Shown here: piece after piece, positions 42,029 to 50,323 of the stretch
Layout: each line of letters opens with the position of its first letter
How positions within the stretch are numbered: position 1 is the stretch's first letter
Origin: Sinorhizobium medicae
Lineage (GTDB): Bacteria > Pseudomonadota > Alphaproteobacteria > Rhizobiales > Rhizobiaceae
Reading direction: 5' to 3'
Assembly: GCF_007827695.1 (NCBI RefSeq)
Contig: NZ_VITA01000015.1
Location: 1 to 64,000, forward strand
Length of the DNA: 64,000 nt
Translations under genes and position numbers: made by a program
Notes under the pieces: model-generated
The model's database searches: none
What the model saw: the letters and a program-made list of their open reading frames with translations, nothing else
What the model was told of the DNA's origin: nothing

Positions 42029-42250
42029 CCGGTTTGCCGGCATTTCCGCAAGAATAACTCCTAAAATTATATTGTGCCCATATTAGCACATGGACCAGTT
42101 ATGTTTCATGTGCTGAATTTATATCAATTTCTGCCCCGTTTTATTGGTACATCTGTGTTGCGTTCGAAATTATTGCGGTGCACACTCCGGCACGCAATCC
42201 TCGGCTCCGTGCCGATGACGCATGCATCAAACCACGAAGAGGAGAAGCAG

Positions 42251-42910
42251 ATGGCCACTTTGGAAGGCGGCGCATACGACGACGCCCTGTTCGGCTCTCG
42301 CTTTGACGATTTCATCCGCGCCCATGGCGGTGATGATTTCGTCAACGGGGGTAACGGGGACGACATCATCTTCGGCGATGAAGGTGACGACTTGCTGTTC
42401 GGCGGCAACGGAAATGACACGGTGTTCGGCGGTGAAGGTACCGACGTTCTCCATGGCGAAAATGGCAACGACGTTTTGGTCGGTGGATCGGGTGACGATC
42501 TCATCTATGGCGATAACGGCGACGACATTCTCCTTGGGGGCGCTGGCAGCGACTTCCTTCTCGGAGGCAGGGGTAACGACGTTCTGCTCGGCGGTGCCGG
42601 CAACGACGTCATCGACGGTGGCTCGGGTTCAGACCTTCTTGCCGGCGGTCAGGGAAGCGATATCTTCGTTTTCGACGGCGGCGGCGGCAACGACGTCATC
42701 CTCGACTTTACCCCCGGCGAAGACGTTCTGCAGATATCGAAGGGCATTAACGGCCTCGACGTCACCGCACCGGAGGATCTCGCTTCGCGGATCACCCAGG
42801 TCGGAGGCAATGTCGTTATCGACCTCGGCCATGGCGACACGCTGACGCTGGTCAATGCCGACGCCGAAGACATTCAGGCCCATCCGGAAAACTACTTCAC
42901 TGTGCACTGA
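42251..42910 (+). CDS. wgeA: Secreted RTX-type calcium-binding protein (WgeA/ExpE1)
   Basis: A 219-residue protein almost entirely built of RTX nonapeptides (GGxGxDxxx). Some 13 good repeats run without a break from about residue 25 to 141, for example GNGDDIIFG and GAGNDVIDG. These bind calcium and fold as a beta-roll outside the cell. Residues 142-219 form the C-terminal secretion part. There is no N-terminal signal peptide, as expected for a type I substrate. The ATG at 42251 has GGAG six bases upstream; a GTG at 42074 is open but unsupported. It is the first gene of the wge operon. Confidence 0.93.
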   Translation: MATLEGGAYDDALFGSRFDDFIRAHGGDDFVNGGNGDDIIFGDEGDDLLFGGNGNDTVFGGEGTDVLHGENGNDVLVGGSGDDLIYGDNGDDILLGGAGSDFLLGGRGNDVLLGGAGNDVIDGGSGSDLLAGGQGSDIFVFDGGGGNDVILDFTPGEDVLQISKGINGLDVTAPEDLASRITQVGGNVVIDLGHGDTLTLVNADAEDIQAHPENYFTVH

Positions 42911-42935
42911 TAGTTTGAGACGCGGGATGCAGGCC

Positions 42936-42959
42936 GAAGACCGCAGGCGGTTTTCTTTA
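42936..42959 (+). terminator. Terminator or attenuator between wgeA and wgeB
   Basis: GAAGACCGC and GCGGTTTTC form a stem (one G-T pair) that runs into TTTTCTTTAT, 26 bp after the wgeA stop. Partial termination here would make the secreted protein more abundant than the enzymes downstream. Confidence 0.75.
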
Positions 42960-42980
42960 TCCCGCTTTGACTTTGAACGG

Positions 42981-43009
42981 CGCGCCCTGCCCTCCTCCCG
43001 CGGGGCGCG
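42981..43009 (+). promoter_or_regulatory. GC-rich hairpin in the wgeB leader
   Basis: CGCGCCC and GGGCGCG pair around 15 bases, ending 15 bp before the wgeB ribosome-binding site. It may affect mRNA stability or translation of wgeB. Confidence 0.5.
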
Positions 43010-43035
43010 TCTTCCCTGCAGCAGAGGAGTGGCGA

Positions 43036-45285
43036 GTGACGTTCGACGACCGCATGGGGGCCGCCAGCGGCATTTTCGAGGACGCGAAGGTTTTTCGGCT
43101 CAGTTCCGAAGTGGCCGTATTGATCTCGGACCTCAAGAAAAAACTGCCGGCCGCAGCAAAACACAGGCTCGTCATGCCGGAGCAACCCGTGCCGCTGGTC
43201 AGCACCATCCTTCCTCTGGCGGAAGGCGGTCAGCGGGTCCTTTGGGCCATGCGCCCAAGGGGCGAACCGCGCCGCGGACAGATTTCCGTCGATAGCGACT
43301 TCGTCCGAACGGTTGTCCTGCAGCCCGTCGGCGAACTCCCGCCCCTCGACGTGGAAGCCCTGTTTGCCGTGCTATCGGCGGAGGGCTGCGTCAAGTTTGT
43401 GAACACTTTGCTTACTGTTTGGCGGAGCGCCTTCCGCCTGTCCCGGGATGCATTCTTCATAGGCCTCGTCGAGGACGCCCTTCATGCGCTGACATCGAGG
43501 CCGCGGCCTGCAAAGATCGCTTGCCCGATCATGCCGGGCCGGTATCTGATCGAGACCGCGATAACTCCCGACTTCGGTGAGATCAGCGCGGTCTATTCGC
43601 TCGGTGCCAATGCCGTTTTGCCGCTGGAGTCGCAAGCTGTGACCGGCCCAGATCGCGAGCACGACCTGCGCCCCTGCCACTTCATTGTCGAGTCTCCTCG
43701 ACACCCTCAATCCTATGTTCTCGTCGGAAAACGAGGCGTGGCTGTTCGCGAACTCTCCTCCGGAAAACCACATTACACCAGTCTCCAGGCATGGTGGGCC
43801 GAACGGGGTGGCGCGCTGGAGCTGCGCGAATTGGTCGTCCGATGGCTTTCGACGACACCGGAGGGCGGACATTCGACCGCCGTCGACCTCCAGCTTCGGA
43901 CACCGCTTCCGGCAAGGCGGGTCGACAGGTCCTCGATGCATCCTTCCGCAGAAGTGGATCTCGCATTGAGCCTTTCGGGCGGTCTGCTCGCCGGGGGCTG
44001 GTCCCATGATCCAACAGCCACGCTCGCCGGCATCGACTACCTGAATGAGAACGGCACGGCGGTGCCCCTCGACGGCAATTGGTACGAGTTTCCTGCCTGG
44101 GCACGCGGAACGGACGACAATACGCGCGCCGACGTAACCGGCTTCGTCGCCTGGCTGCCGTTAAACGAGGCGCCGGGCGCCTTGCTCCAGCCGCGCTTCC
44201 AGATGCGGCTCGCTTCCGGCGTCGTAAAACCGCTCGTGCCGAAGCCACAACCCTTCGAAGCTTCGGCGCAGCGCAACCGCATCCTGCGCGCGGTGCCGCC
44301 CCAGCACGCAGTCGACCTGGCCTTCCGGACGATCCTTGCCCCCGCGCTGCAGGACGTAGAACATCGATTGGGCAGAACTGCCACGGTCGACTATACCAAG
44401 GATTACGACCTGCCGCAGACGGCGCCCCTGGTTTCGATCGTCGTGCCGCTTTACCGTGTTCTCGATTTTCTGCGGTTCCAGCTCTCCGGCATGGCGACCG
44501 ACCGCTGGCTCGCAAAGAATGTCGAGATCATCTACGTTCTGGATTCACCCGAGATCCAGGACGAGACGGAGCATCTTCTTGGCGGGCTGCATCTCCTCCA
44601 TGGGCTGCCGATGAAGCTCGTGGTGATGAGCCGCAACGGGGGCTATGCCCGGGCCTGCAATGCCGGCGCGCGCTTCGCCCGCGGCGCGGTCATCGTCATG
44701 CTGAACTCCGACGTCGTTCCGTCAGCAGCCGGCTGGCTGCAGAGGCTCATCCGGCCGCTCATGGAACAGAAGAGCCTCGGCGCCATCGGCCCGAAGCTGA
44801 TCTTCGAGGACGGATCGCTCCAGCACGCGGGACTCTATTTCGCTCGCGATCAGCGCGGCATATGGCTCAACCACCATTTCCACAAGGGCATGCCAGGCGA
44901 CTATGCGCCCGCTCAATTTTCCAGGAGCGTCCCGGGGATCACAGGTGCGTGCCTCGTCACGCGTCGGGAGACCTACGAGCGCGTGGATGGATATACGGAG
45001 GATTACGTGATCGGCGACTACGAGGATAGCGACTTGTGCCTGAAGATCCGCCGGTGCGGCTATGACATCGTCTACGAGCCGTCTGCGTGTCTTTATCATT
45101 TCGAACGCCGCTCGATCCGCCGCAGCGAGGACTACATGCGCGGCGTCGCCAGTCAGTATAACTCCTGGCTGCACACGGAGCGGTGGGATGACGATATCGA
45201 GGCGCTGATGGCAGCATATCTCGGCAGCGGCATCCAAGGGCTCGTCCGCCAAGAGGCCGGTGCCACAGCGAGGAGCGCCGCATGA
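43036..45285 (+). CDS. wgeB: Large protein with C-terminal GT2 glycosyltransferase domain (WgeB/ExpE2)
   Basis: A 749-residue protein starting at the GTG at 43036 (AGAGGAG upstream); a TTG at 42967 is not supported. The C-terminal ~280 residues (from VSIVVPLYRVLDFL) form a GT2 domain with NGGYARACNAGARFARG, the metal-binding LNSDVVPS and GDYEDSDLCLKIRRCGYD. The N-terminal ~450 residues are of unknown function and include a GWSHDP module (about residues 320-410) related to parts of WgeE and WgeF. It overlaps wgeC by 4 bp. It should add one sugar of the galactoglucan repeat. Confidence 0.88.
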   Translation: MTFDDRMGAASGIFEDAKVFRLSSEVAVLISDLKKKLPAAAKHRLVMPEQPVPLVSTILPLAEGGQRVLWAMRPRGEPRRGQISVDSDFVRTVVLQPVGELPPLDVEALFAVLSAEGCVKFVNTLLTVWRSAFRLSRDAFFIGLVEDALHALTSRPRPAKIACPIMPGRYLIETAITPDFGEISAVYSLGANAVLPLESQAVTGPDREHDLRPCHFIVESPRHPQSYVLVGKRGVAVRELSSGKPHYTSLQAWWAERGGALELRELVVRWLSTTPEGGHSTAVDLQLRTPLPARRVDRSSMHPSAEVDLALSLSGGLLAGGWSHDPTATLAGIDYLNENGTAVPLDGNWYEFPAWARGTDDNTRADVTGFVAWLPLNEAPGALLQPRFQMRLASGVVKPLVPKPQPFEASAQRNRILRAVPPQHAVDLAFRTILAPALQDVEHRLGRTATVDYTKDYDLPQTAPLVSIVVPLYRVLDFLRFQLSGMATDRWLAKNVEIIYVLDSPEIQDETEHLLGGLHLLHGLPMKLVVMSRNGGYARACNAGARFARGAVIVMLNSDVVPSAAGWLQRLIRPLMEQKSLGAIGPKLIFEDGSLQHAGLYFARDQRGIWLNHHFHKGMPGDYAPAQFSRSVPGITGACLVTRRETYERVDGYTEDYVIGDYEDSDLCLKIRRCGYDIVYEPSACLYHFERRSIRRSEDYMRGVASQYNSWLHTERWDDDIEALMAAYLGSGIQGLVRQEAGATARSAA

Positions 45286-46127
45286 CCGAGACTGCACTAC
45301 GCCAAGAAAACACGCATGCAACGGTCCTGCCCGCGCGGGACGAGCGCGTGGAGACCCTGCTGGGAAGCATTCTTCGAAACCGCTTTCTGCCCGAACCCAA
45401 CCCCGACAGCGTCTTTGTGGGCGACGGGGATTTCAGAGCGGTGGGCGTCGAATTCCTCGGCCACTTCATCCGTCTGGCAGGGTTACGACCGGAAAGCCGC
45501 GTTCTCGATATCGGTTGCGGCATCGGTCGAATGGCCGTCCCGCTCACCCAGTATCTGGATTTCGAAAAGGGACGCTACAGCGGAATAGACCCGGTTGAAG
45601 GCGGCATAGCCTGGTGCCGTCGCTTCATCACTCCGGCCTATCAGAATTTCGCGTTCCAGCGAGTCGATATCGCCCATGAGCTTTATAATCCGAGCGGCAA
45701 GATCAGCGGCAATGCGCTGAAACTGCCCTACGCCGACGGTCACTTCGACTTCGTTATCATGACATCCATCGTGACCCATCTGCCGCCGGACGAAGTGCTC
45801 GTCTATCTGCGCGAAGTTGGAAGGCTGCTGAAGCCGGGGGCCCGCCTCTTCATGACGGCCTTCGTGGTCGATGACGTTGCGGCTGCGAACGAAAGCGGCC
45901 GACGCGATGCACGCCTTTCCTTCGCACGCGATGGCGAGGGACCATGCTGGTACGTTCCCGAGATGCCGCGTCTTGCCGCGGTGGGTTTCGATGAAGGCTT
46001 TCTTGACGGCGCACTCGAGCGTGCCGGCCTCAAAATCAACCTGAAGTCGCTCGGTGCCTGGCGTGGGGTTTCGGCGGAGCACTATCAGGACATTTTCGTC
46101 GCCGAACGCCGGGGGAGCGGCCCGTGA
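45282..46127 (+). CDS. wgeC: SAM-dependent methyltransferase-like protein (WgeC/ExpE3)
   Basis: A 281-residue protein with a class I methyltransferase fold. Motif I is VLDIGCGIGRMAVPL near residue 72, the acidic motif II GIDPVEGG follows near 105, and LPYADGHFDFVIMTSIVTHL marks motifs III-IV. The substrate is unknown; methylation or capping of a polysaccharide intermediate is a reasonable guess. It overlaps both neighbours by 4 bp (ATGA and GTGA), so it is translated with the two glycosyltransferases. Confidence 0.88.
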   Translation: MTETALRQENTHATVLPARDERVETLLGSILRNRFLPEPNPDSVFVGDGDFRAVGVEFLGHFIRLAGLRPESRVLDIGCGIGRMAVPLTQYLDFEKGRYSGIDPVEGGIAWCRRFITPAYQNFAFQRVDIAHELYNPSGKISGNALKLPYADGHFDFVIMTSIVTHLPPDEVLVYLREVGRLLKPGARLFMTAFVVDDVAAANESGRRDARLSFARDGEGPCWYVPEMPRLAAVGFDEGFLDGALERAGLKINLKSLGAWRGVSAEHYQDIFVAERRGSGP

Positions 46128-47386
46128 GCATGCGCGTCCTCGTCGCGGCTCACAACCATCCGGCCCTTCACCCGGGAGGCACGGAAATTTTCGCCCACGA
46201 CCTGTTCCGCGCCTATAAGCGTGCGGGCTGCGAATCGCTCTTCCTGGGCGCCACCAACCAGATCCACCGACAGGCACGCCCGGGCACCAGCTTTCAAGGG
46301 ATCGGACCGGCAGGAGACGAACTGCTGCTGTGGTCTGGCCACTTCGACCGGTTTTTCATGAGCCAGATCGATCTCTACGGCGTCGTTCCCGACCTGGCGG
46401 AACTGCTGCGCGACTTCCGGCCGGACGTCGTCCACATTCACCACCTGCTGCTGCTCGGCGCGGAGTTTCCACATATCGTGCGCCGTACGCTGCCTGAGTG
46501 CCGGATCGTCATGACGCTGCATGACTATTATCCCATCTGTCATCACGACGGCTTGATGGTGAGGACGAGCGGCAAAGAGCTTTGCCACGGAGCGAGCCCC
46601 GACAGATGCCATGCCTGCTTCAAGGACATAGCACTCGACCGGTTCGCGCTGCGCGAACGCCACCTGAAGGCGCTGTTGAGCGACGTCGACCGGTTCGTGT
46701 CGCCGAGCAATTTCCTTAAAACGCGCTTCGTCGAATGGGGGTTATCGGAAGACGCAATCAGCGTCATTCCGAACGGATTGCCGCCGCGCAAGGAACCGGC
46801 GGCAGTTCGTCGGATCGGCTCGGATCGTCCGATCTTCGGCTACTTCGGCAATCTCAATCCGTGGAAGGGCGTCGCTGTACTGCTCGAAGCGGCGCGGCAG
46901 CTCATCGCAGAGGGGCTGGAGTTCGAGCTGCGCGTTCATGGCGGCGCCCCCTTCCAAAGCGAGAGCTTCGTCGAAGAGATCACGCGCCTGTTCCAGGAGA
47001 CGGCACCAACCGTACAGCAGCGGGGGCCCTATCGGCGCGAGGACGTGATCGACCTCGTCGCCTCGGTGGATTGCACGATCGTGCCCTCGATCTGGTGGGA
47101 GAATGCGCCATTGGTCATCCAGGAGGCGCAGGCTCTCGGGCGGCCGGTCATAGCCAGCAACATCGGCGGCATGGCCGAGTTGATCGAAAATGGGTCAAAC
47201 GGGCTCACCGTCGCGCCCAACGATCCGCGGGCGCTGGCCTCTGCCATGCGCCGTCTTGCACAGGACGGCGGATTGGCGCGCCGGCTTGCCGCAAACGCGC
47301 ACGAACCCGAGAACATCGACACGACCGCCCGACGCTATCTCGAATTGATCGACACGATTGCGCCGTCACGAATCGAAGCGGCATAA
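46124..47386 (+). CDS. wgeD: Glycosyltransferase, GT4 family (WgeD/ExpE4)
   Basis: A 420-residue GT-B enzyme. The N-terminus has MRVLVAAHNHPALHPGGTE (acceptor-side glycine loop); the C-terminal domain has FGYFGNLNPWKGVAVLLEAA and the EX7E-like segment WWENAPLVIQEAQALGRPVIASNIGGMAE. A cysteine-bearing insertion (ICHHDGLMV then CHGASPDRCHACF) is shared with WgeG, its paralogue three genes on. The start is the GTG at 46124 overlapping the wgeC stop, or the ATG at 46130. Confidence 0.91.
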   Translation: MSMRVLVAAHNHPALHPGGTEIFAHDLFRAYKRAGCESLFLGATNQIHRQARPGTSFQGIGPAGDELLLWSGHFDRFFMSQIDLYGVVPDLAELLRDFRPDVVHIHHLLLLGAEFPHIVRRTLPECRIVMTLHDYYPICHHDGLMVRTSGKELCHGASPDRCHACFKDIALDRFALRERHLKALLSDVDRFVSPSNFLKTRFVEWGLSEDAISVIPNGLPPRKEPAAVRRIGSDRPIFGYFGNLNPWKGVAVLLEAARQLIAEGLEFELRVHGGAPFQSESFVEEITRLFQETAPTVQQRGPYRREDVIDLVASVDCTIVPSIWWENAPLVIQEAQALGRPVIASNIGGMAELIENGSNGLTVAPNDPRALASAMRRLAQDGGLARRLAANAHEPENIDTTARRYLELIDTIAPSRIEAA

Positions 47387-47397
47387 AGGGGAAATCG

Positions 47398-48105
47398 ATG
47401 GCTGCTGTTTCCGAGAAATCAAATGCCGCTCCGGAGCAGGACAACACGAAATCGATGAGCGGCCGGGTCGACGCGATCGACCAGGGGCGCATCTTCGGCT
47501 GGGCCTTCGATCCGGCAGCACCCACCAAACGCCTCACCATCCGGGTATATGTCGACGGAAGCGCCATCGCCGAGGCGGTTGCCGATCGCAATCGCCCCGA
47601 TCTCAAGCGCAACGGAATCGGGGACGGCAGCCATGCATTCGAAATCGCGCTTCCCGAGGCGGCGGCCTCACGCGCTGCCGATCTCACGGTAACTGCCCTG
47701 GATGCGCGCGGCACGGAACAAAAGTTGCGCGTTCCGCGCCCGGACGAGCAGGCGGCGGAAGCCCTTATCGCTGCGCCGCTTGCCAAAGTTCTGGACAAGC
47801 TGGACGTCCTCATGGCGGCGCAGCGGCAATTGCAGGTTTCACAGCGGTCTTTCCAGCGCACACAGAATGACGAGGGCGGCGAAGGGGGGACTTTGCGACC
47901 CGGCGCTGCCGCCGAGATCGGGCAGCGCCTGAACGATCTCGATGTCCATCTCATGAGGCTCGATGGCGTGGTAGCAGCGATGGAGAAGAACCTCGGTGCC
48001 TTGCAGAAGCGGTCGAATGGAGAGTTGAAACCGTTGCTGCTCCTGCTTTTCGTACTCGCGGGATTTGCCGCAGGAGCCGCCCTCTCACTTTTTGCCGGCG
48101 CTTAA
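47398..48105 (+). CDS. wgeE: Membrane-anchored protein with a GW-DP module (WgeE/ExpE5)
   Basis: A 235-residue protein in three parts: a beta-rich module (about 20-115; GRIFGWAFDPAAPTKRL, VYVDG, DRNRPDLKRNGIGDGSHAFE), a heptad-like helical region (about 130-205), and a single C-terminal membrane helix (LLLLLFVLAGFAAGAALSLF). It would be tail-anchored in the inner membrane. No enzyme motif is seen. The module recurs in WgeB and WgeF. The start follows AAAGGGGAAATCG; a much longer upstream frame overlaps wgeD and is not coding. Confidence 0.82.
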   Translation: MAAVSEKSNAAPEQDNTKSMSGRVDAIDQGRIFGWAFDPAAPTKRLTIRVYVDGSAIAEAVADRNRPDLKRNGIGDGSHAFEIALPEAAASRAADLTVTALDARGTEQKLRVPRPDEQAAEALIAAPLAKVLDKLDVLMAAQRQLQVSQRSFQRTQNDEGGEGGTLRPGAAAEIGQRLNDLDVHLMRLDGVVAAMEKNLGALQKRSNGELKPLLLLLFVLAGFAAGAALSLFAGA

Positions 48106-48115
48106 GAGGACGATC

Positions 48116-50323
48116 ATGAGTGATGCAGAACAGGCGCTTCCTGCAACATCGCATACTGCAACGAGGATAATGCGGGGCGGGAGGGTTGCCGCCTGCCCGA
48201 TCGACGACGGGCTGTTGCTCGTGATCGGCGCGAGCGGGCCTGCCGCCGGCCAACTGCCGGCGGAAATCAACGACGATGCCGCTACCGTGACGAACGCCTA
48301 CGTCACCGCCTGGCGCCTGGCCTCGCCGTCCCCATCGGTCACGCACGGTTTCGCGGCGCTGCTGCCGACCGATGATGCCGACCGCCCGCTCACCACATTG
48401 CGGCTCGGCCAGGAGGGCAGGCGTTACATCTTCGCCCCCCGCACCCTTGCAGTTCGCGAGGCCGTAACGATCCTCGCGGAACTTGCCGGCGGCCAGTTGA
48501 CCGCGGTACTGGATTCGCTCGTCGATGCGATGATACAGATCACCGCCGGAAGACGGAGACTTGCGGTGATAGTCGCCCTCATACAATCGCGAAAGGGCGG
48601 AGACGGCTTCCTCGAATTCGTCGGAGAAACCCACGAGGGTTCGATCTTCCTCAGAGGCTGGGCCCGCGCGGCCGACCCCGGCAACACTCAAGTGATCGTG
48701 TGTGGCGAGAATCCGGTTTTTGCCGACTGTGCTATCGCGACTTTTTCCCGGCAGGACATCCCGAAAGGAGCTGTGGGCTTCATAGGCCTGCTGGCGGCAA
48801 GCGAGCCTTTCCGGGCGCGCGATGTCGAGGGGCTCGTTTATCGCGGCGGCGGGGGCTGGCGCTATGCAGCGCTTCATCAGAGCCGGCAGATCGCCGGCCC
48901 CGCCGAAACGCCCGCGCAAATCCGCTCCGTGCTGCTACAGACGCACAGCTCGCCAGCAGTTCTGCTCAAACTGCGCTCGGCTGCAAACAGCTTCGAGGGG
49001 CGCGAGACAATCTCCACGCTCCCGGTTCCGGTGCGGTTGGGAGTGGACAATATCTTTCAGGCGAACAGCGGTGCGTTTCTGATCTCCGGTTGGCTGCTCG
49101 ATCCGGACGGACATGTTCAGAGCGTCCGCCTGCGCCGCGGGAGCACGGACATGCGGCTCGACGATCGCTGGACGCGGCTCGAGCGCTCGGATGTGACCGA
49201 CGCCTTTTCCGACGAGCCCCTGTTCAAAAGCATGCTCGACCAGGACACACATCCTCATGGCTTCATCGTGTTTGCCAGCGGGCTGGGGGAAGACGGCATG
49301 GCCCCGTTGCACCTGGAGTTGACGCTCAAGGATTCCCGCCGAGCCTTCCTACCGCTGACACCCGCCCGGCTTCCGCCGCGCCAGGCCGTCCTCCGGCAGA
49401 TCAAGTCCATCGATCCCGAGAACTGGGGGCTGGCGGAGATTGTCGACCGCCAGATCGTTCCCTTCCTGTGCGCGTCGGAAAGCCCCTCGCCCACCGCCGG
49501 GAATATCCTGGATGCCGGTGCGTTCGACGATGCCCCGGGTCCGCCGATCATCGTTGCTGTCGGCCAGACCGAAGAAAGAGAGCTGGCGCCGTTTCTTGGC
49601 CTTCTCGCTCTCGACCCCGAAACCCGGCAAGCCCCCATCGCGCTCGTGCTGAACTCCGAGTGCTTTCGGCGCCAGGCCGCCCGTATCAGGCAGCTCGCGC
49701 AGTTCTATCGGCTCTCGCTCAGGCTGATGTCGTCGGAAACCGACGATGTTTACGATCTGCTGGAAGCGGGCATTCGAGCGCTCCCAAGCGAGACGGTCGT
49801 TCTGCTTGCCGGCTCGTTATTGCCTCGCAGGAGCGGCTGGTACGGCAACCTGCTTGCCGCGTATGAGGAGAAGGGCGGCGTCATTTCGCCGACTCTCGCC
49901 TACGAGGACCATTCCGTTCGATGGGCCGGCACCTGGGCGGACCCGCAATCCGGTTCGCTTTCGGGTCGGTATGCCGGGTATCCATTGAGCGCGGTGACGG
50001 GGCTCAAGCTCACCCGGATCGCGGCGGCGTCGTTCGAATGCTGCATCCTGCCCCGCGAGGTTTTCCTCACCGCAGGAGGCTTTGCCGGCAGCTATCTCGG
50101 ATCCCAGCAGAAGGGGCAGGATCTCGGCCTCAGGCTCAGCCGCATCGGAATTGAATCCTGGTGGCTGCCCTCCGTCCAGATGCTGGGCTCCGACGAGATA
50201 TCCGCGCCTGACGGCGCTTCCGCAGCCCCCCTCATCGAGCGGATCGACGAAAAGCTATTCTCGGCCCGTTGGGCGCCGGGGCCAGAGAGCAGAGACAATC
50301 GCATGGTAGAGGCTTCCGCATGA
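48116..50323 (+). CDS. wgeF: Large protein with GW-DP modules and a degenerate GT2-like end (WgeF/ExpE6)
   Basis: A 735-residue protein, ATG at 48116 with AAGAGGA upstream. Two copies of the GW module are visible: GWARAADPGNT near residue 182 and ISGWLLDPDGHVQ near 323. The C-terminal region resembles a GT2 domain but lacks a clean DXD, with LLPRRSGWYGNLLAAYEEKGGVISPTL and a late GQDLGLRLSRIG in place of the usual EDxDL. It may be a scaffold or regulatory partner rather than an active transferase; this is inference. The stop overlaps the wgeG start. Confidence 0.78.
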   Translation: MSDAEQALPATSHTATRIMRGGRVAACPIDDGLLLVIGASGPAAGQLPAEINDDAATVTNAYVTAWRLASPSPSVTHGFAALLPTDDADRPLTTLRLGQEGRRYIFAPRTLAVREAVTILAELAGGQLTAVLDSLVDAMIQITAGRRRLAVIVALIQSRKGGDGFLEFVGETHEGSIFLRGWARAADPGNTQVIVCGENPVFADCAIATFSRQDIPKGAVGFIGLLAASEPFRARDVEGLVYRGGGGWRYAALHQSRQIAGPAETPAQIRSVLLQTHSSPAVLLKLRSAANSFEGRETISTLPVPVRLGVDNIFQANSGAFLISGWLLDPDGHVQSVRLRRGSTDMRLDDRWTRLERSDVTDAFSDEPLFKSMLDQDTHPHGFIVFASGLGEDGMAPLHLELTLKDSRRAFLPLTPARLPPRQAVLRQIKSIDPENWGLAEIVDRQIVPFLCASESPSPTAGNILDAGAFDDAPGPPIIVAVGQTEERELAPFLGLLALDPETRQAPIALVLNSECFRRQAARIRQLAQFYRLSLRLMSSETDDVYDLLEAGIRALPSETVVLLAGSLLPRRSGWYGNLLAAYEEKGGVISPTLAYEDHSVRWAGTWADPQSGSLSGRYAGYPLSAVTGLKLTRIAAASFECCILPREVFLTAGGFAGSYLGSQQKGQDLGLRLSRIGIESWWLPSVQMLGSDEISAPDGASAAPLIERIDEKLFSARWAPGPESRDNRMVEASA

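Noticed and set aside
42074-42250. N-terminal extension of WgeA from a GTG at 42074
   Set aside because: It would overlap the AT-rich promoter region, lacks a ribosome-binding site, and is not RTX-like; the ATG at 42251 has a strong site.
42251-42700. Tandem direct repeats that could look like a CRISPR or satellite array
   Set aside because: The period is 27 bp in frame and encodes RTX nonapeptides; the repeats vary at the third codon position and there are no spacers.
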